DNA of 64,000 nucleotides from Monocercomonoides exilis (taxonomy: Eukaryota; Preaxostyla; Oxymonadida; Polymastigidae), in the NCBI GenBank assembly GCA_001643675.2, contig LSRY02000010.1, forward strand, positions 651,501-715,500. Reading direction: 5' to 3'. The notes below the pieces were generated by a model, which was not told the DNA's origin, did not search any database, and saw only the letters and a program-made list of their open reading frames with translations. The position numbers and the translations under genes are program-made. Below are positions 11,899 through 22,941 of this stretch, piece after piece; the stretch's first letter is position 1; every line of letters starts with the position of its first letter.

Positions 11899-14688
11899 CT
11901 TCTCCCTCTGCATTTCGTCCTCAGCTCTCTTCTGCGCATCCGCCAGCACCCGAAAGTACTGCACATCTGCAAACTCGTATGCCACCTCAATCTCTGCCAT
12001 CGTCTTCAATGAAGCCACTGTCAACCCCAGCGCCTCCAGCTGCTTCTCATTCAGCAGCCGCTGCCGCCTCTTCTCCTCCTTCGCTGCTGCCTCTTTCTTC
12101 AGCTTGTCGCGAATCTCTGCAAACTTCTTCTCATCCTGCAATCTTTGTGCTTCTTCCTCTTTCTGTTCAGATTGGATTCGGCTCTGTTCAGCCTCTTCCT
12201 GTTTTCGCTTCTCCGCAAGCATCTTCTCCTCCTCCTTCCGCTTCTGCTTTTCTTGATCTGCCATTTTCTTCTGCTCGTCCCTCAGAATCTTCTCAATCGC
12301 CTTGTTTTCTTTCCCTTCCCTTTCCAGCTCCATTCTTCTCTGCCGCCATCGCTCTTCAATCTCCAGCTGCTTCTGCTTCGCTGCCATTGCTGCTTCTCTC
12401 TGCTTCTCCTGCTCTTTCTCTCGCTGCATCTGAATCTCCCTTCCTCTCTCTACCATCCGCACTCCTTCGTTCACTCGCCCTGCTGCAAGCTGCCACAGTC
12501 GGTCGTTTTTTGTGTCTAATTCGTCCTTCGAGCCATCTGCTTGTGCCTCTTTCGCTTCTGTTTTGCCTTTTTTCTTCTTGTTGTCGTCTTCTTCTATCAA
12601 TCTTGTTAACAATGTGTCATCTCCTGCCTTTCCCTCCGACCAATTCTTCCTCTCATTCTCCAAATTCCTCTTGTTCCGTCTGAAGTACTCGTTCATCACG
12701 ATTCCCCAGATCTCTGCAAAGGACTCCTTCACTCTGTCTCTCATGTCCTCGTCCAGCGTCTCCTGCTCCATCGCCCGCAGATACCGCACCCTCTCCTTCA
12801 TATATCGCAACCTGTCGCTCCTTCGCTGCTTGTTGATGTGCTGCCAGTTCCAGCTCTCCCGCTTCCTCCTCACGCCTTCCAGCACATTCTGGATCGCCCA
12901 CTGCCACATGTCCCGCAGCCGCTTCGACACCACTTTCCTCCCAATGGCAATCGTGTCCAGCATCCAAAGATGCGTCGAATCGACGTTTGCTGGTGCAACT
13001 GATGGTGAATTCGAAGGCGATGGTAAAGAAATGGGTGCATCGTGTGGAGTGAAAGACGTTACAACATTTGAAAAAGTAGTGATGGGCGATGAAACTGACA
13101 AAGGCGAAGAGGCAGAAGCAGATGAAGCTGATGATGCGGAAATACTGCTGTTTTGAGGTGAAGCCATTTGAGGAGGAGTTTGTGTGTTTTGTCGTGTTGC
13201 GTCAGTATTTTCTTTCAGTTGCTGTTGCTGTTGTTGTCTAATGTTCATCTGCGGGTGCAACTGAGAATTAGAGACGGAGGAATTTTGTTCTGTCACTTGT
13301 GAATTTGTTTCGCTCGATGGCAAAGTCTTTTCGTGGGTTGGCAATGGATTGAAAATAGGCTGATTCATAATATGCTGCGCATATTGTGAATGTGATGCTG
13401 TTGGTATTGATGGAGAAAGCATCTGATTAGAAGAAATAGCAGAAGGACGTGACGGTTGGCCCATGCCAGGAGAAGTATTGTTCGACGAGGAAGCTTCAGG
13501 ATGAGGTTGGAACTGTAGCTGGAACTGTTGCTGCTGCTGCTGCTGTTGTTGTTGAATCAGCTGCTTCTGCTGCTTTTCTTTCACGCGCTCTTCCAGCATC
13601 TTCACTTTTTTCAGCAGGTCAATCCCAACATCTCCGCTGAACGGCCGCATCATTTGCGACTTGTCAAATTCACCGGCATTCATCATCATCAGCATCGCCA
13701 TCAAAATCGGCCCAAGCCGATCATCACTGAGGTGAACTGATATCTGTTTTGATTTTGAGTTTAAGAAAATATTAATAAATAATGTGGAAGTGTTAAATAA
13801 ATTAAGTCTATTGGTCTAAGATTAATAGTCAATACATACTTGATCAACCATCACAGTGGCATCCACGATGGGGCGAGACTCAGAAGAAGAAGGAAGAACA
13901 TATTTCACTTTTATGCCTATAGTCATTGGATCCAATAAATAATTGATTTTTTTAACCGATACGGATCCATTTATTGATTCCTTCAAAATTTTCTGTATTT
14001 CAGATGATGGTCGCGAACTGATAAAAACAGAGTCCCAATAGAATCCGACATTCTCGAGTTTAAAAATCTTGTATTTAATGGGGGAATCACTGTCAATTGC
14101 TGGAAGCTCCCATCTTTCATTTGTTGATTGGGCACTTATCTTTGAAATGGTCAAACCAAAACAGATTGGAATTGAAGGATTTGAAGCGTCTTCGTATCTT
14201 ATGTGGACATGATATATATTCACAGTAGCCTTCAGCATGTAGCTTATAAGATTTGTTTGCAAAGCACCAAATGAAGGAACTGTAGATAAGTCAATTCCAG
14301 CTGCTTTGATTTGTTGAGTGGCTTTGTCTTCAAAAATAAGCATATTCTTTTTTTCATTCATTCTAGATATTTCCCTTTCTCTTGAAACGGTTGGAGATTT
14401 GTTTGTTTCATTTGGTCCAATAAATATGTAAATGTCTTCAGCATCAAATGATAAAGCAGTAAATTCTTCTTCATTACCCATTTTGCCATGTAACTTACCA
14501 ATGTATCCTTCATGAACATATAAAAAAGGAGCATTTTCGAGTGGACCACGTTTCATTTGCAAATTGAACATGTCAAAAGTTCGATCAAAAACTTTCGCTT
14601 GAATCATATCTGAAGTAACACGCTGAAGATAACGACGGAGATAAGGACCGACAACTTTCATAACAGCCCATCTGAACATACGGTCCAT
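1..14688 (-). CDS. VPS13: VPS13-family bridge-like lipid transfer protein, 5' part (runs off the left edge)
   Basis: VPS13 proteins move bulk lipid along a hydrophobic groove at organelle contact sites. Exon 1 is 14688-13840 (283 codons from the ATG at 14688). The intron is 13839-13744 (96 nt, GTATGT...CAG, phase 0). Exon 2 runs from 13743 to base 1 with no stop: 4,581 codons in one frame. The first ~115 residues are a chorein N-domain (DRMFRWAVMKVVGPYLRRYL, later LENAPFLYVHEGYIGKL). Further on, NIYHVHIRYED and WELPAID...IFKLENVGFYWD match the VPS13 N-terminal region. Splicing restores VDQ-ISVHLSDD. Around residue 560 is WQWAIQNVLEGVRRKRESWN, the conserved linker. Between folded parts lie very long Ser/Asn/Gln/Glu-rich inserts, a Lys/Glu coiled-coil and an Arg-Glu dipeptide tract (~residues 897-931). 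At over 4,860 residues without its C-terminus it far exceeds typical VPS13 proteins (about 3,000-4,000). ATG2 is the alternative, but the HIRYED and WELP-type motifs favour VPS13. Confidence 0.9.
11801..11906. repeat. (CT)n/(AG)n low-complexity tract inside VPS13
   Basis: About 105 bp of nearly pure pyrimidine on the plus strand (CTCTCT with occasional TTC/CCT). Read on the minus strand in the VPS13 frame it encodes an Arg-Glu alternating stretch, so a dinucleotide repeat is kept in coding sequence. Length change by slippage would need to be in multiples of three to keep the frame open. Confidence 0.85.
13744..13839 (-). other. VPS13 intron 1
   Basis: 96-nt spliceosomal intron, phase 0. The donor is GTATGT at 13839-13834 and the acceptor CAG ends at 13744. 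Unspliced, the frame stops at 13822-13824. Spliced, it joins VDQ to ISVHLSDDRLGP and continues in a frame that stays open to base 1. Confidence 0.9.
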
Positions 14689-15038
14689 GTTGTTCGGTCC
14701 TTCTTATTTTATGCAATAGAACAAAAATAATACAAAAATATTAAATATAAAGGGCGATTCGATTGATTATTAATTCTTAATTGTGATGATTAATAAACAA
14801 AAAAGATATTTTTAATCAATTTTTTGTTTGTGAATTCAAATTTTTTATATTTTCCTTTTTAGAACAAAATATATTTTTTGTCTATTGGAAAAAAATTATT
14901 TGACTATTTTTTTAGACTCAGCAGATGTTGACATAATTTTCAAAAAGAATTTGGTTGTTCCATTTTTTATTGAAAAAGATTGACACGAATTTTTTTATGA
15001 AAGTTAATTTATTATTTTCAAAAAAACATACAGATAAA
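14689..15038. other. AT-rich spacer upstream of VPS13
   Basis: No open frame of note. This 350-bp stretch would hold the VPS13 promoter. I see no recognisable promoter element beyond AT-rich runs. Confidence 0.5.
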
Positions 15039-15066
15039 GTTAGTGTCCACCATTATTGACACTAAC
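15039..15066. repeat. Small palindrome related to the foldback-element terminus
   Basis: GTTAGTGTC, a 10-base spacer CACCATTATT, then GACACTAAC. Read on the minus strand it contains the same block (GTTAGTGT, AATAATGGTGGACAC) that forms both ends of the 410-bp foldback element at 22942-23351, so the two probably belong to one element family. Confidence 0.7.
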
Positions 15067-15088
15067 AATATGACAAAAAATAACAGAC

Positions 15089-15202
15089 ATCGCAAAAAAT
15101 ACCGGACAAGATCGATTTCACAATAACTGCAAGAGGAAAAATTCTGACATTTTTCCTCTTGCAGTTATTGTGAAATCGATCTTGTCCGATATTTTTTGCG
15201 AT
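15089..15202. repeat. 53-bp-arm hairpin (MITE-like)
   Basis: The arms 15089-15141 and 15150-15202 are inverted copies with one mismatch (CC against TC near ATACCGGAC), separated by the 8-base loop TTCTGACA. The arms contain GACAAGATCGATTTCAC and CTGCAAGAGGAAAAA. Near-perfect arms with a tiny loop are typical of foldback or MITE elements. No coding sequence is inside. Confidence 0.85.
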
Positions 15203-16121
15203 ATCTGGTATTTTATGCGATTACTGATTCCAAAACAAGAAATATAGTCCGTGACAAAACCCGGGACAGGGACAAAACCCGGGACAATTGGAATAGGTTA
15301 TTTGCAAAAAGATATGGGTGAAAATTTTTGAAAAATCACTTTTTTTTAGCCTGATCTGTCCCACAAAAAATTTAGTTTTTGATTTCAATCACCATAATCA
15401 TTATTCAATAATTTTGTAATTCCTTTTGTGTATTATTCTACCTTATTTTTATGAATATCAACAGACAGGAACTTCCTTGATTTCATTTGTCATACAATGA
15501 ACATCGAAAAATTTTGTTAAAAAAAGCTAAATCATTCGAACAAATTAACCTAGATTTTTCTTCTTTCACATCTCTATCTTAAGAATTACTGTTTTTATTT
15601 CACTACACAATGTGAAAACAAACAACGTTCTTTTTAATTTTTAACAAAATTGATTTCAATGTGCTTTATCGAAACAATAAGTTTCACATTTTTTATTTCC
15701 AATGATTTTTCTTATCTTCATTCAAAAGAATGCAGTTTTATTTGCAAGAGATATTCATTGCAAATGATTAGAAAATATTGGATGTGTATCTGATAACTAA
15801 AGAAATTTCTTTTTTTAAAGAATGAAACTTTGATTAAAAAAGGTTTATTGGAAAAATGCAATCATTTAAGGTTAACAATAATAAGTTAATATGAAAGAAA
15901 ATCTTGAAATTATCTTTGCAATGATAATATTTCGGGCAATATTGTGACAACCATACAAGCTCCCACTTTTTTTATTAAAACAATCAGCTTTTTTTCATCA
16001 TTATGAAAAACATGTGCTTAACATTAAATGCATTTCATCGAACTTTTCTATTTCATCTTTTTCTTCACAACTTTAATCATCTCCTACGACACGTCGTTCC
16101 ACTCGCATTGAACATACATGT

Positions 16122-16286
16122 ATGGAAGAGGAGCAAGTGATGAGCTGCCTCGTGAGCATCTGCACAGAGATGGTGCGCATGAAACAGTCTGGCCAGCACT
16201 CCGAGCAAGGAAAAAAAGAAGATTGTGTAGAATCAGATTACCAATCAATGGAGAGGATGTGGCTCACAGGGTTCCAATGTCTATGA
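16122..16286 (+). pseudogene. 54-codon coding remnant (MEEEQVMSCLV...)
   Basis: An ATG-started frame with coding-like composition (MEEEQVMSCLVSICTEMV near the start, SMERMWLTGFQCL at the end), stopped by TGA. Just downstream other frames again look coding (for example KCLELEQKLHLIGH near 16.4 kb), which suggests a gene broken by frameshifts. No family recognised. Confidence 0.35.
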
Positions 16287-16691
16287 GAATTACCGAAAAA
16301 AAGATTATCTTCTATCATTCAAAAAAGATCGAAAATGTTTCGGGGAAGGCAATAAATTCTTCACAGATTGAATAAGCCGTTAGCAGAGCAAGAGGAGAAG
16401 TGTCTGGAATTGGAGCAAAAGCTCCATTTGATTGGACATTTTCAAACAAAGTGAATGATTTCGCATTCTACTTCCAGTACTCGTATGTGGCGATAAGAAT
16501 AGGATGATTAATAGGCACGCATAATTCTGTGGATATCAGACTTGCAAATAACAATGATATTTCACCGGATCTTCATTCCCAATCGCAAGACTCACAGACT
16601 TTTATTACAGATCCAACAAATCCCTTCATTTCATTCTTTCCCTTCTTCTCTTCTTCTTCTTCTCTCATTTAGACCTCCTTCATACACACTG

Positions 16692-18632
16692 TTAGAACGC
16701 GTTCAGAACTCTGCACTCCAGCTCAATGTCTCCTCTCTCAGCAGAAGTGGCAGTTGTTGTAGAATATGAATGAGATGTTGAAGCAATTATGTATAATTTG
16801 CTCATTGAATGATCTGCGGGGGGCGGCGGTTGAGATCTCACGAGAGTGAAAGGAGGAGAAGCAGATGATGAATAGTAATTTGCAGTGAGAAAGAAGAGGC
16901 AGATCAATATTCACATTTGCAGTAAAATCAGCAGCTGAATTAAAAGGCTCAACCAAATTGAGTGCAGAATATTTTTTCATTAAATCCATTGCCGTTGAAT
17001 TCTGCAAAGCGGAGAAAGATTCCTATTTTGAGAACGATAGCTCATCTCTTCTCCCATGCACGCTGTTCTAACTGAATGTTCTTATCCCTTTCTCCTTCTG
17101 AAACAGCAGCGGTGATCCTTTCCTTGCTCATTTATTTCCCTTCCTGTGTGTCGCTTCTGCTTCCTCTTTGTACGGCCACCATCCCCTCCACTTCATCCCC
17201 CTTCCTCTTCGCAGTTCCGCACAGGTTTGCTTTAGAACGCTCTTCAGCGCACTCATCAGATCCAACTGCGTACTTGTCTGCCTCGTATCGGCAACCGCAA
17301 ACACAGACACTTCCTGTAACTTCCACACAAATTGCTCGTTTTCCTCGCTTTTTATGCAAACATAGCGGAGGGGCACATCCAATTCATCGCTCAAATCTTC
17401 AAAGACAGAATTAGATAAATCATTCAACGTGCAGTCCAATTTCCGCTCTCTTGTCAAAATTGGCGTTTGGCTTTCTTTCGCCTCTTGTTGCGCCTCGCTT
17501 GCCATTTTATTCTCCTTCTTGTTTGTTGGCGTGCAAGTCTCAGGGTGCGGTTGTAATATACGTTGGATGCAGCTCAACAGATTCTTGTCTTTTTCCTATA
17601 TCTTCTTTGCCATTTTCTTCATTTTCATGTGTTCCCATTCTTCTTTTCTTCTTCTTCTTCTTCTGTTCCTCCCACAATTTCATCAGACGAAGCTGTTTTT
17701 CTCTCTGCTTGTGTCTCTGCTCTCTTCGCTCGTCTTTATCGCTGATAATGGAGCTGTTGAAAAGGCATTCAGTTTCTTCTTTTTTCTTTGCTTTCTTTGA
17801 AGAGTCTCTTCTAATTAGTGAATAATTCTTGTTTTCTTCTGCATTAATTTCGTTTTCATTTTCATCATCATTGTTATCCCCATCATTTACAGGCGTTAAT
17901 GCCTTCCTCATCTTAATCAGTTCTCTTATCCTTCTCTCCTCTCTCCTCTCGTTCCTTGCTTCTCTCTCTCTCTCTCTCTCCTTCGCTCTCTCTCTTTCTC
18001 TCTTCCTCTTCTCCAGTTTCTCCGAATACCGCTCCACCATCCGAAACTCTGCAAACAGCGATAGCGCCTCAAACGCATCGGGATAGAGAACAAAATATTG
18101 TCTTTTCCTTCTTCCTCTGCTGTTGCTTCATACTCCTCATCTGCTGCTCTTCGTCTGTCAGAAATCTGTTTCCAGAAGAGCGAAGCAACGAGAAAGAAGA
18201 AGAAGAAGAGGAGGAGGAAGAAGAAGAAGAACGTGATGCACCAGAAGCAGCAGCCACTTGTGCACAGAGGTTGAGATAGAGCAGTCGGAGGAGGAGAGGA
18301 TGCATTGTTCCAATGCGGTGCGCCATGGTAATCTCAGAACGACGAGGTGGTTTGGGGTTCAGATAGAGATTGGTCACTTCTAGAGAAGAGCAGGAAAAAG
18401 ATGAGGACGAGGATAAGGAGGAAAACTATGATGTGGAGATGTCATGAATGATTGAAATGAATGTGTCGAAGAAGAAGAAGGGAAGAAGGTTTGATGTGCT
18501 TTTGGGGAGATAGAGAAAAGAAGAGAAGAGAAATGGATGAGAACGTACATTTGCCTTCAGTTGAAGCAAAACTGCATTTTTACTCGGATTGGCAAACAGA
18601 GCCTTAAGATGAGTTTGTAGCGAGTGGAGCAT
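16692..18632 (-). pseudogene. Frameshifted remnant of a large host-like gene, family not recognised
   Basis: Successive minus-strand stretches read as protein but change frame. 18632-18549 gives MLHSLQTHLKALFANPSK, ending at a GTACGT donor-like site. 18377-18069 gives VTNLYLNPKPPRRSEI, HPLLLRLLYLNLCAQ and a Ser run. 18040-17540 is a basic Arg-Glu/Lys coiled coil starting VERYSEKLEKRKRERER. 17577-17128 contains DLSNSVFEDLSDELDVPLRY and VWKLQEVSVFAVADTRQ. 17007-16692 contains ALNLVEPFNSAADFTANVN and ERGDIELECRVLNAF. The frames step 2, 1, 0 without clear introns between, as expected for indel decay. Helical repeat plus coiled coil is the only architecture I can suggest. Confidence 0.4.
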
Positions 18633-19893
18633 TTTAACCGAGAAAGATGTTTTGTCTGTTGATCAGTAAGATGCAAAATACATAATTGCTTTTCTTCAAC
18701 CTCTGAAAAGAATTGATTGGGATATTTTTTAGTTTGAATTGAGCGTTTCAAGGCAATCTGGATTCGCAGTGGACGAATGCATAAGATCTTTATGTGGCTC
18801 TGCTTGAAGAAAATTTGGATTTTCAATAAATTCCGTGTCTTTTGTGGGGGAAGAGACCTCTTAATTGTCTTCCGAAAATTCTTCCTTTCACGACAACTTA
18901 TCTCTTTCGCTTCGAACGCAAGCCCATTTCACATGTTCTTTCATTGCGACTGCAGTTCATCATATTTTCGATAGTTTGTTCCAATGAATAAAATGACTCT
19001 TCGTTCATTGTCCACTTTTCCAGGCTCCTGTGTATGTGTATGTTCTTCTTTCTCTTCCTTGGAGCAGAATTCTGGAGATTCTTCTAACAATCTCAATAAA
19101 TGCAACTTAAAAATAAATAAGAGAAAGAAAATAAAAAAAAAACCTTTGTGATGAATTGCTTTTTGAATATAATAAAAACATCAAAACTGCTGAAAAAGCT
19201 ATTATCTGATTTTCGTGTGTTATCTGCAACGTTCCATTATTACTATTTTTTGTGCTAACGCAAACTCTGATTTTGAAGAGCGTCTATTTCCATGAGTAAC
19301 ATTCAACAATCGCATGTCTATTTTTTCCTGTACCAGTGACCTTAAATTATCTTGAGAGACGGTTGTTCAAATGCATCCATTGACAATTTGATGAAGGAGT
19401 TTAATTTTAAGACTTCGAATGAATGAATGCCTTTGACTAGAAAAAAGAATTTTTAGTAGTTTTGCGTAAAAAAAAATTCAAGGCATAGTAATTAATTGGT
19501 AAGCTTTTGCTCTTTCCTGATCATAAAAAAATTGTCTGATGAGAAAACGGCAAGATTAATAAAGTATGATCTCTCAGCACTGCATTGGCCATACCATATG
19601 AAGAAAAAACAAGACAGGAACGACGGCTGTTCTTTATGAGAAATATACTCAAGATTTCATAGCGTGCTGTTCCGTTTAGAAAATAAAAAAAGGAAAATCG
19701 AATATTGGTAAGAAACGCAAGGATCCGTTGTGATATTTAAGTTTCCAGCTGCCCGGATTAATGACAGAGAACAACAGATAATTACCATTTGTTTAAATTC
19801 AATTTTTAAATTGCGCAACACGTCAAAATTTTTTAATATCTGTAGACATTCTTGGATTCCATCATTAAACTTCTGATAAATTCATTTGATTGG

Positions 19894-20158
19894 ATATGGG
19901 TGATTATTTTTGAAAACATAACTTTTTTCGGTGTGGATATTTTTTGAAACTTGTTGATTTTTGGAAAAAAATATTTGTTTTCAAATGCACAATTCATAAC
20001 GACTGTGTTTGTAATTTGTGTTTTTTCTCAAATGAAGATGATGATTTCTTTAATAAGTTTTTTCCTTTTTCAGTGTTCTTTTGTTGATATTCAAGGAAAA
20101 TTTTCGAACCGAAATTTTTGAAAGAAAAAAATTTGATATCAAAAATAATCACCCATAT
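19894..20158. mobile_element. 265-bp MITE
   Basis: The terminal inverted repeats are ATATGGGTGATTATTTTTGA at the left (from 19894) and its exact inverse ending near 20158. There is no coding sequence inside. The TIR resembles the 29-bp TIR at 15311/20523 for the first eight bases (ATATGGGTGA), then diverges, pointing to sister element families. Confidence 0.7.
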
Positions 20159-20756
20159 GTTATTATTAAAGCGATTTGTTAGATATTGCTCAAATTCAAA
20201 ACATCAAAAGCTTGGAGATTTAAGGAACTTGTGTTGATACGAATTCAAGCACTTTTATCCTAATTATTCAAAGAGAAACTTCAGTGTGGCATTGAACTCC
20301 TATTATCTTGCTTTGTTGAACGTTCTTTTATTGAAGAAAATGTATTCAAGTGATAAAAACTAATTCATTTTGATCAAAATATGTTTTTAAATCAAAAATT
20401 CTTTAAAGACATATTCTGAAAAAAAAAAATCAATGTATGATTAACAATAAAGAGTTTGATTAAATTTTCATAAAAAATATTGAATTTCATTAACTGTAAT
20501 GGGTGATGTTTTTTGATCTGTGGTGATTTTTCAAAAATTTTCACCCATATCAACAAGATTAAATATGAGAACTGCTTTGTTTTTTTGTTGTGAATGAATT
20601 ATCCGAAAGATTAAATAATTTCAAATGGAAAAACTCAAAAATCCGAAACGATGTGATTGCAGCATTGATAGATAATAAAAAGAATCGCGAAAAGAATAAT
20701 AAGAAGATTTTATGAGAAGTGACAATTTTGCTGAACTGTGAACAAATGCATTCTTC

Positions 20757-22745
20757 TCAATAAAAGTTATGAACCAAAATTAAAAATTGATCCCCAAGCG
20801 CTTTCTCGAGTGTATTTTCTTTTCTTTTTTTCACCGGTTTGCAGTTCATTTTCGGAAGAATTTTCTGATGGTTAACATGTTCGTTTTCTGTTATAGGCAA
20901 TTTGCACATAACATCATCGCATTCAATGGTTTTCTTTTCTTGTTTCTGAGTTTTGAAAGTTTCTGTATTTTCAGATATGCAAGAGCTTTTGTCCATTATG
21001 TTCGATGATTCGTTTTCACAACATTTCGAAGTGTTATGTTTCAATGAAAAACTAGTAGGAAGACTTTTTTCTTTTTTTCTAATTAAATGGTGAAGTTTTC
21101 GAAGAAATCATCCCCTGTTATTAATTTCAGGCTGATGCTGTTTGCACGTGAAGAATCGTTTGAAGATTTTTCAACCATCGAAGAGGCTTCAATGTTCTGC
21201 GGAAGACACTGATAAACGGCAGAAGTGTCAAACGGATGAATTCCACATTCTGCAAATGATTTTCAAACAATTTTCGGGCAAAGAAAATAGATGACTGCAT
21301 CAGAAACAGCTGGAATTAATGCTTTTCGGTAGGAAGATATAGAGGAATCTGAAGGAACTTGAAATGATTTTTTCAAGCAATTCTTGAAATGCGCAAATAC
21401 AAATCTGTCCAAGGGCTGAGTCAGGTGCGTAGTATGTGAAGGAAGAATAAGAAGATGTATCAAATGTTTTCTGCACCAAGACATTACCGGAAAACAAAGG
21501 CGAGACGTGAGGCCATCGAGAATAATTAAAGCACGAGCAGATGATCCATGCAACTCGATTCTTTTCTCATTAATTTTGTGCAAAAATATTTCTGTCATTA
21601 TCATTTCTAAATCATTTCCACTCATCCATCCAGTTCCATTAGCGAAACAGTTAATTCGGTGGTATTTTCATTCTTTAAGATCCACGGATAGCGTGTGGGA
21701 CGGCCACAACATGATCGGATCCAAAGATGTGCCATCAGCAAATATAGTGAAAAACAATGTTACGTTTTTGCGTCTTTGCGACTCAGGAATAAGAGTGCAT
21801 TGTGTTTCTTTTGAAACAACTATTTTTTCTTCTGACTGTTTCATTTATACTCCTGTTTCATCCATATTGATGATCAAGTCAGAAGAAATTTGATTGTCAT
21901 TTATCACTTTTTTCTATAAAGAGAACCAACTTCTCATATTTTCTATTGTTGAACACTGAAGTCGACGAAGATCAATATATTTTGGTTTAATCAATTTCAA
22001 TAAATTGGATTTCTCTATAAATCTGCGAGCCCATTTTGCACTAATTTTAAATCACTTCAAAGAAGGTGTCTGGTCCTTGTTTTTTTTAATCATAACATTT
22101 TCTGCCTGTTAAAAATAAAATTGATTGATTTATCAAAATTAAAAACGACAGACAAATCTGATGATATCTGAAACAGTTGTTTTATTTGAAGAAAATATTT
22201 GAGCGATTGCACAATCCTCAATTTCTTCTTCTTCTTCTTGTGTGACTATTTTTGAAATCATATTTTTTTCAAACAAAATTTTCGGTTAAAAATAAGATCT
22301 TGAATATTATAAAATGAACATTGAAAAGAGAAAAGGCTTATTGAATTCATTTTAATCTTTGATTCGGAAAAACCATTTGTTTAAAATAACAATTATTAAG
22401 ATTTTTCTCTTTTGAATTTAAATGTTTCTTTCAAAAATTAACAATCTTTGAATAATATACACACCGAAAAAAGATATGATTTCAAAAATAATCACCCTCT
22501 TTGTCAAACAATCCTGGACGTCCAATATGATGAGGATATCTTCCTGCTTTTATTGAAGCAATGTGTCGGTAAACTGATGAATGTGAAATGTTTTTGTCTT
22601 TTACGAGATCAGAAGGTTTCACTCCATCTTGTTTTAATAGATAATCAACTTTTTCGGACTTTGTTGGTTATCTGCGGTATTCTGCGGAGGCCTTTATTGG
22701 TGACAACTTTTTGTCCGTCAGAGGGGGTGAGATTTGTGCTTTTTT
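20757..22745 (-). pseudogene. Degenerate pogo/Tigger-type (DDE_1) transposase
   Basis: A transposase that would cut and paste its element at TA sites. Decayed segments follow in order on the minus strand. Near 22.74-22.48 kb is a helix-turn-helix region (SDLVKDKNISHSSVYRHI, then HHIGRPGLFDKEGD). At 22.04-21.9 kb is a linker (KWARRFIEKSNLL). At 21.89-21.62 kb is the first catalytic Asp in INMDETGV followed by VTLFFTIFADGTSLDPIML. At 21.625-21.26 kb are the second Asp (ALIILDG) and the hallmark HTTHLTQPLD, then FVFAHFKNCLKK. Near 21.25-20.76 kb is a C-terminal tail (ECGIHPFDTSAVYQCLPQN) and a Lys-rich end. In-frame stops lie right after INMDETGV, after SVDLKE and after MRSWFSL, and there is a frameshift near 21.26 kb, so no active protein is possible. 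Confidence 0.85.
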
Positions 22746-22941
22746 CATTCGATTAATGGAAATATGATCAACAAAATTTATAATGTCTATCAACAGGAGA
22801 TAAGCAAGATTTAAAAAACCTTACAAAAAATATAATAAAAGTTTGTCTGATTAATTTTTTTTCAATTTGTTTGGAAGTTGAATTCACATTTGAAATATGA
22901 TTTTGTCACAGAAATGTCCCGGGTTTTGTCAAGGACTATAA

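Larger units (their letters stand above)
15311..20551. mobile_element. 5.24-kb interval bounded by perfect 29-bp terminal inverted repeats
   Basis: 15311-15339 (GATATGGGTGAAAATTTTTG... ending AAAATCAC) and 20523-20551 are exact inverted copies over 29 bp. Both ends hold TA inside GATATGGG, fitting a TA target site. The interior has no transposase of its own. It carries remnants of host-like coding sequence (16.1-18.6 kb) and a 265-bp MITE with a related but different TIR. This is either a non-autonomous element that captured a gene or two insertions flanking a dead gene. Confidence 0.6.
15243..22940. mobile_element. 7.7-kb TIR-bounded DNA transposon (pogo/Tigger-like), degenerate
   Basis: The left end (15243-15268) begins TATAGTCCGTGACAAAACCC and the right end (22915-22940) is its inverse with a single mismatch (GTCCGTGAC against GTCCTTGAC). 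Both ends share ACAAAACCCGGGACA, and the left end repeats that block once more directly inside (15272-15286). TA dinucleotides at both outer edges fit the TA target duplication of Tc1/mariner/pogo elements. The interval carries a decayed DDE_1 transposase (20757-22745) near its right end and a nested TIR-bounded interval at its left. The TIRs could instead belong to a related non-autonomous element, so the pairing is inferred from orientation and sequence. Confidence 0.65.

Noticed and set aside
11745-12683. Long plus-strand open frame of 312 codons.
   Set aside because: Antisense shadow of the VPS13 coiled-coil/low-complexity exon; its composition is the complement of Glu/Lys/Arg codons.
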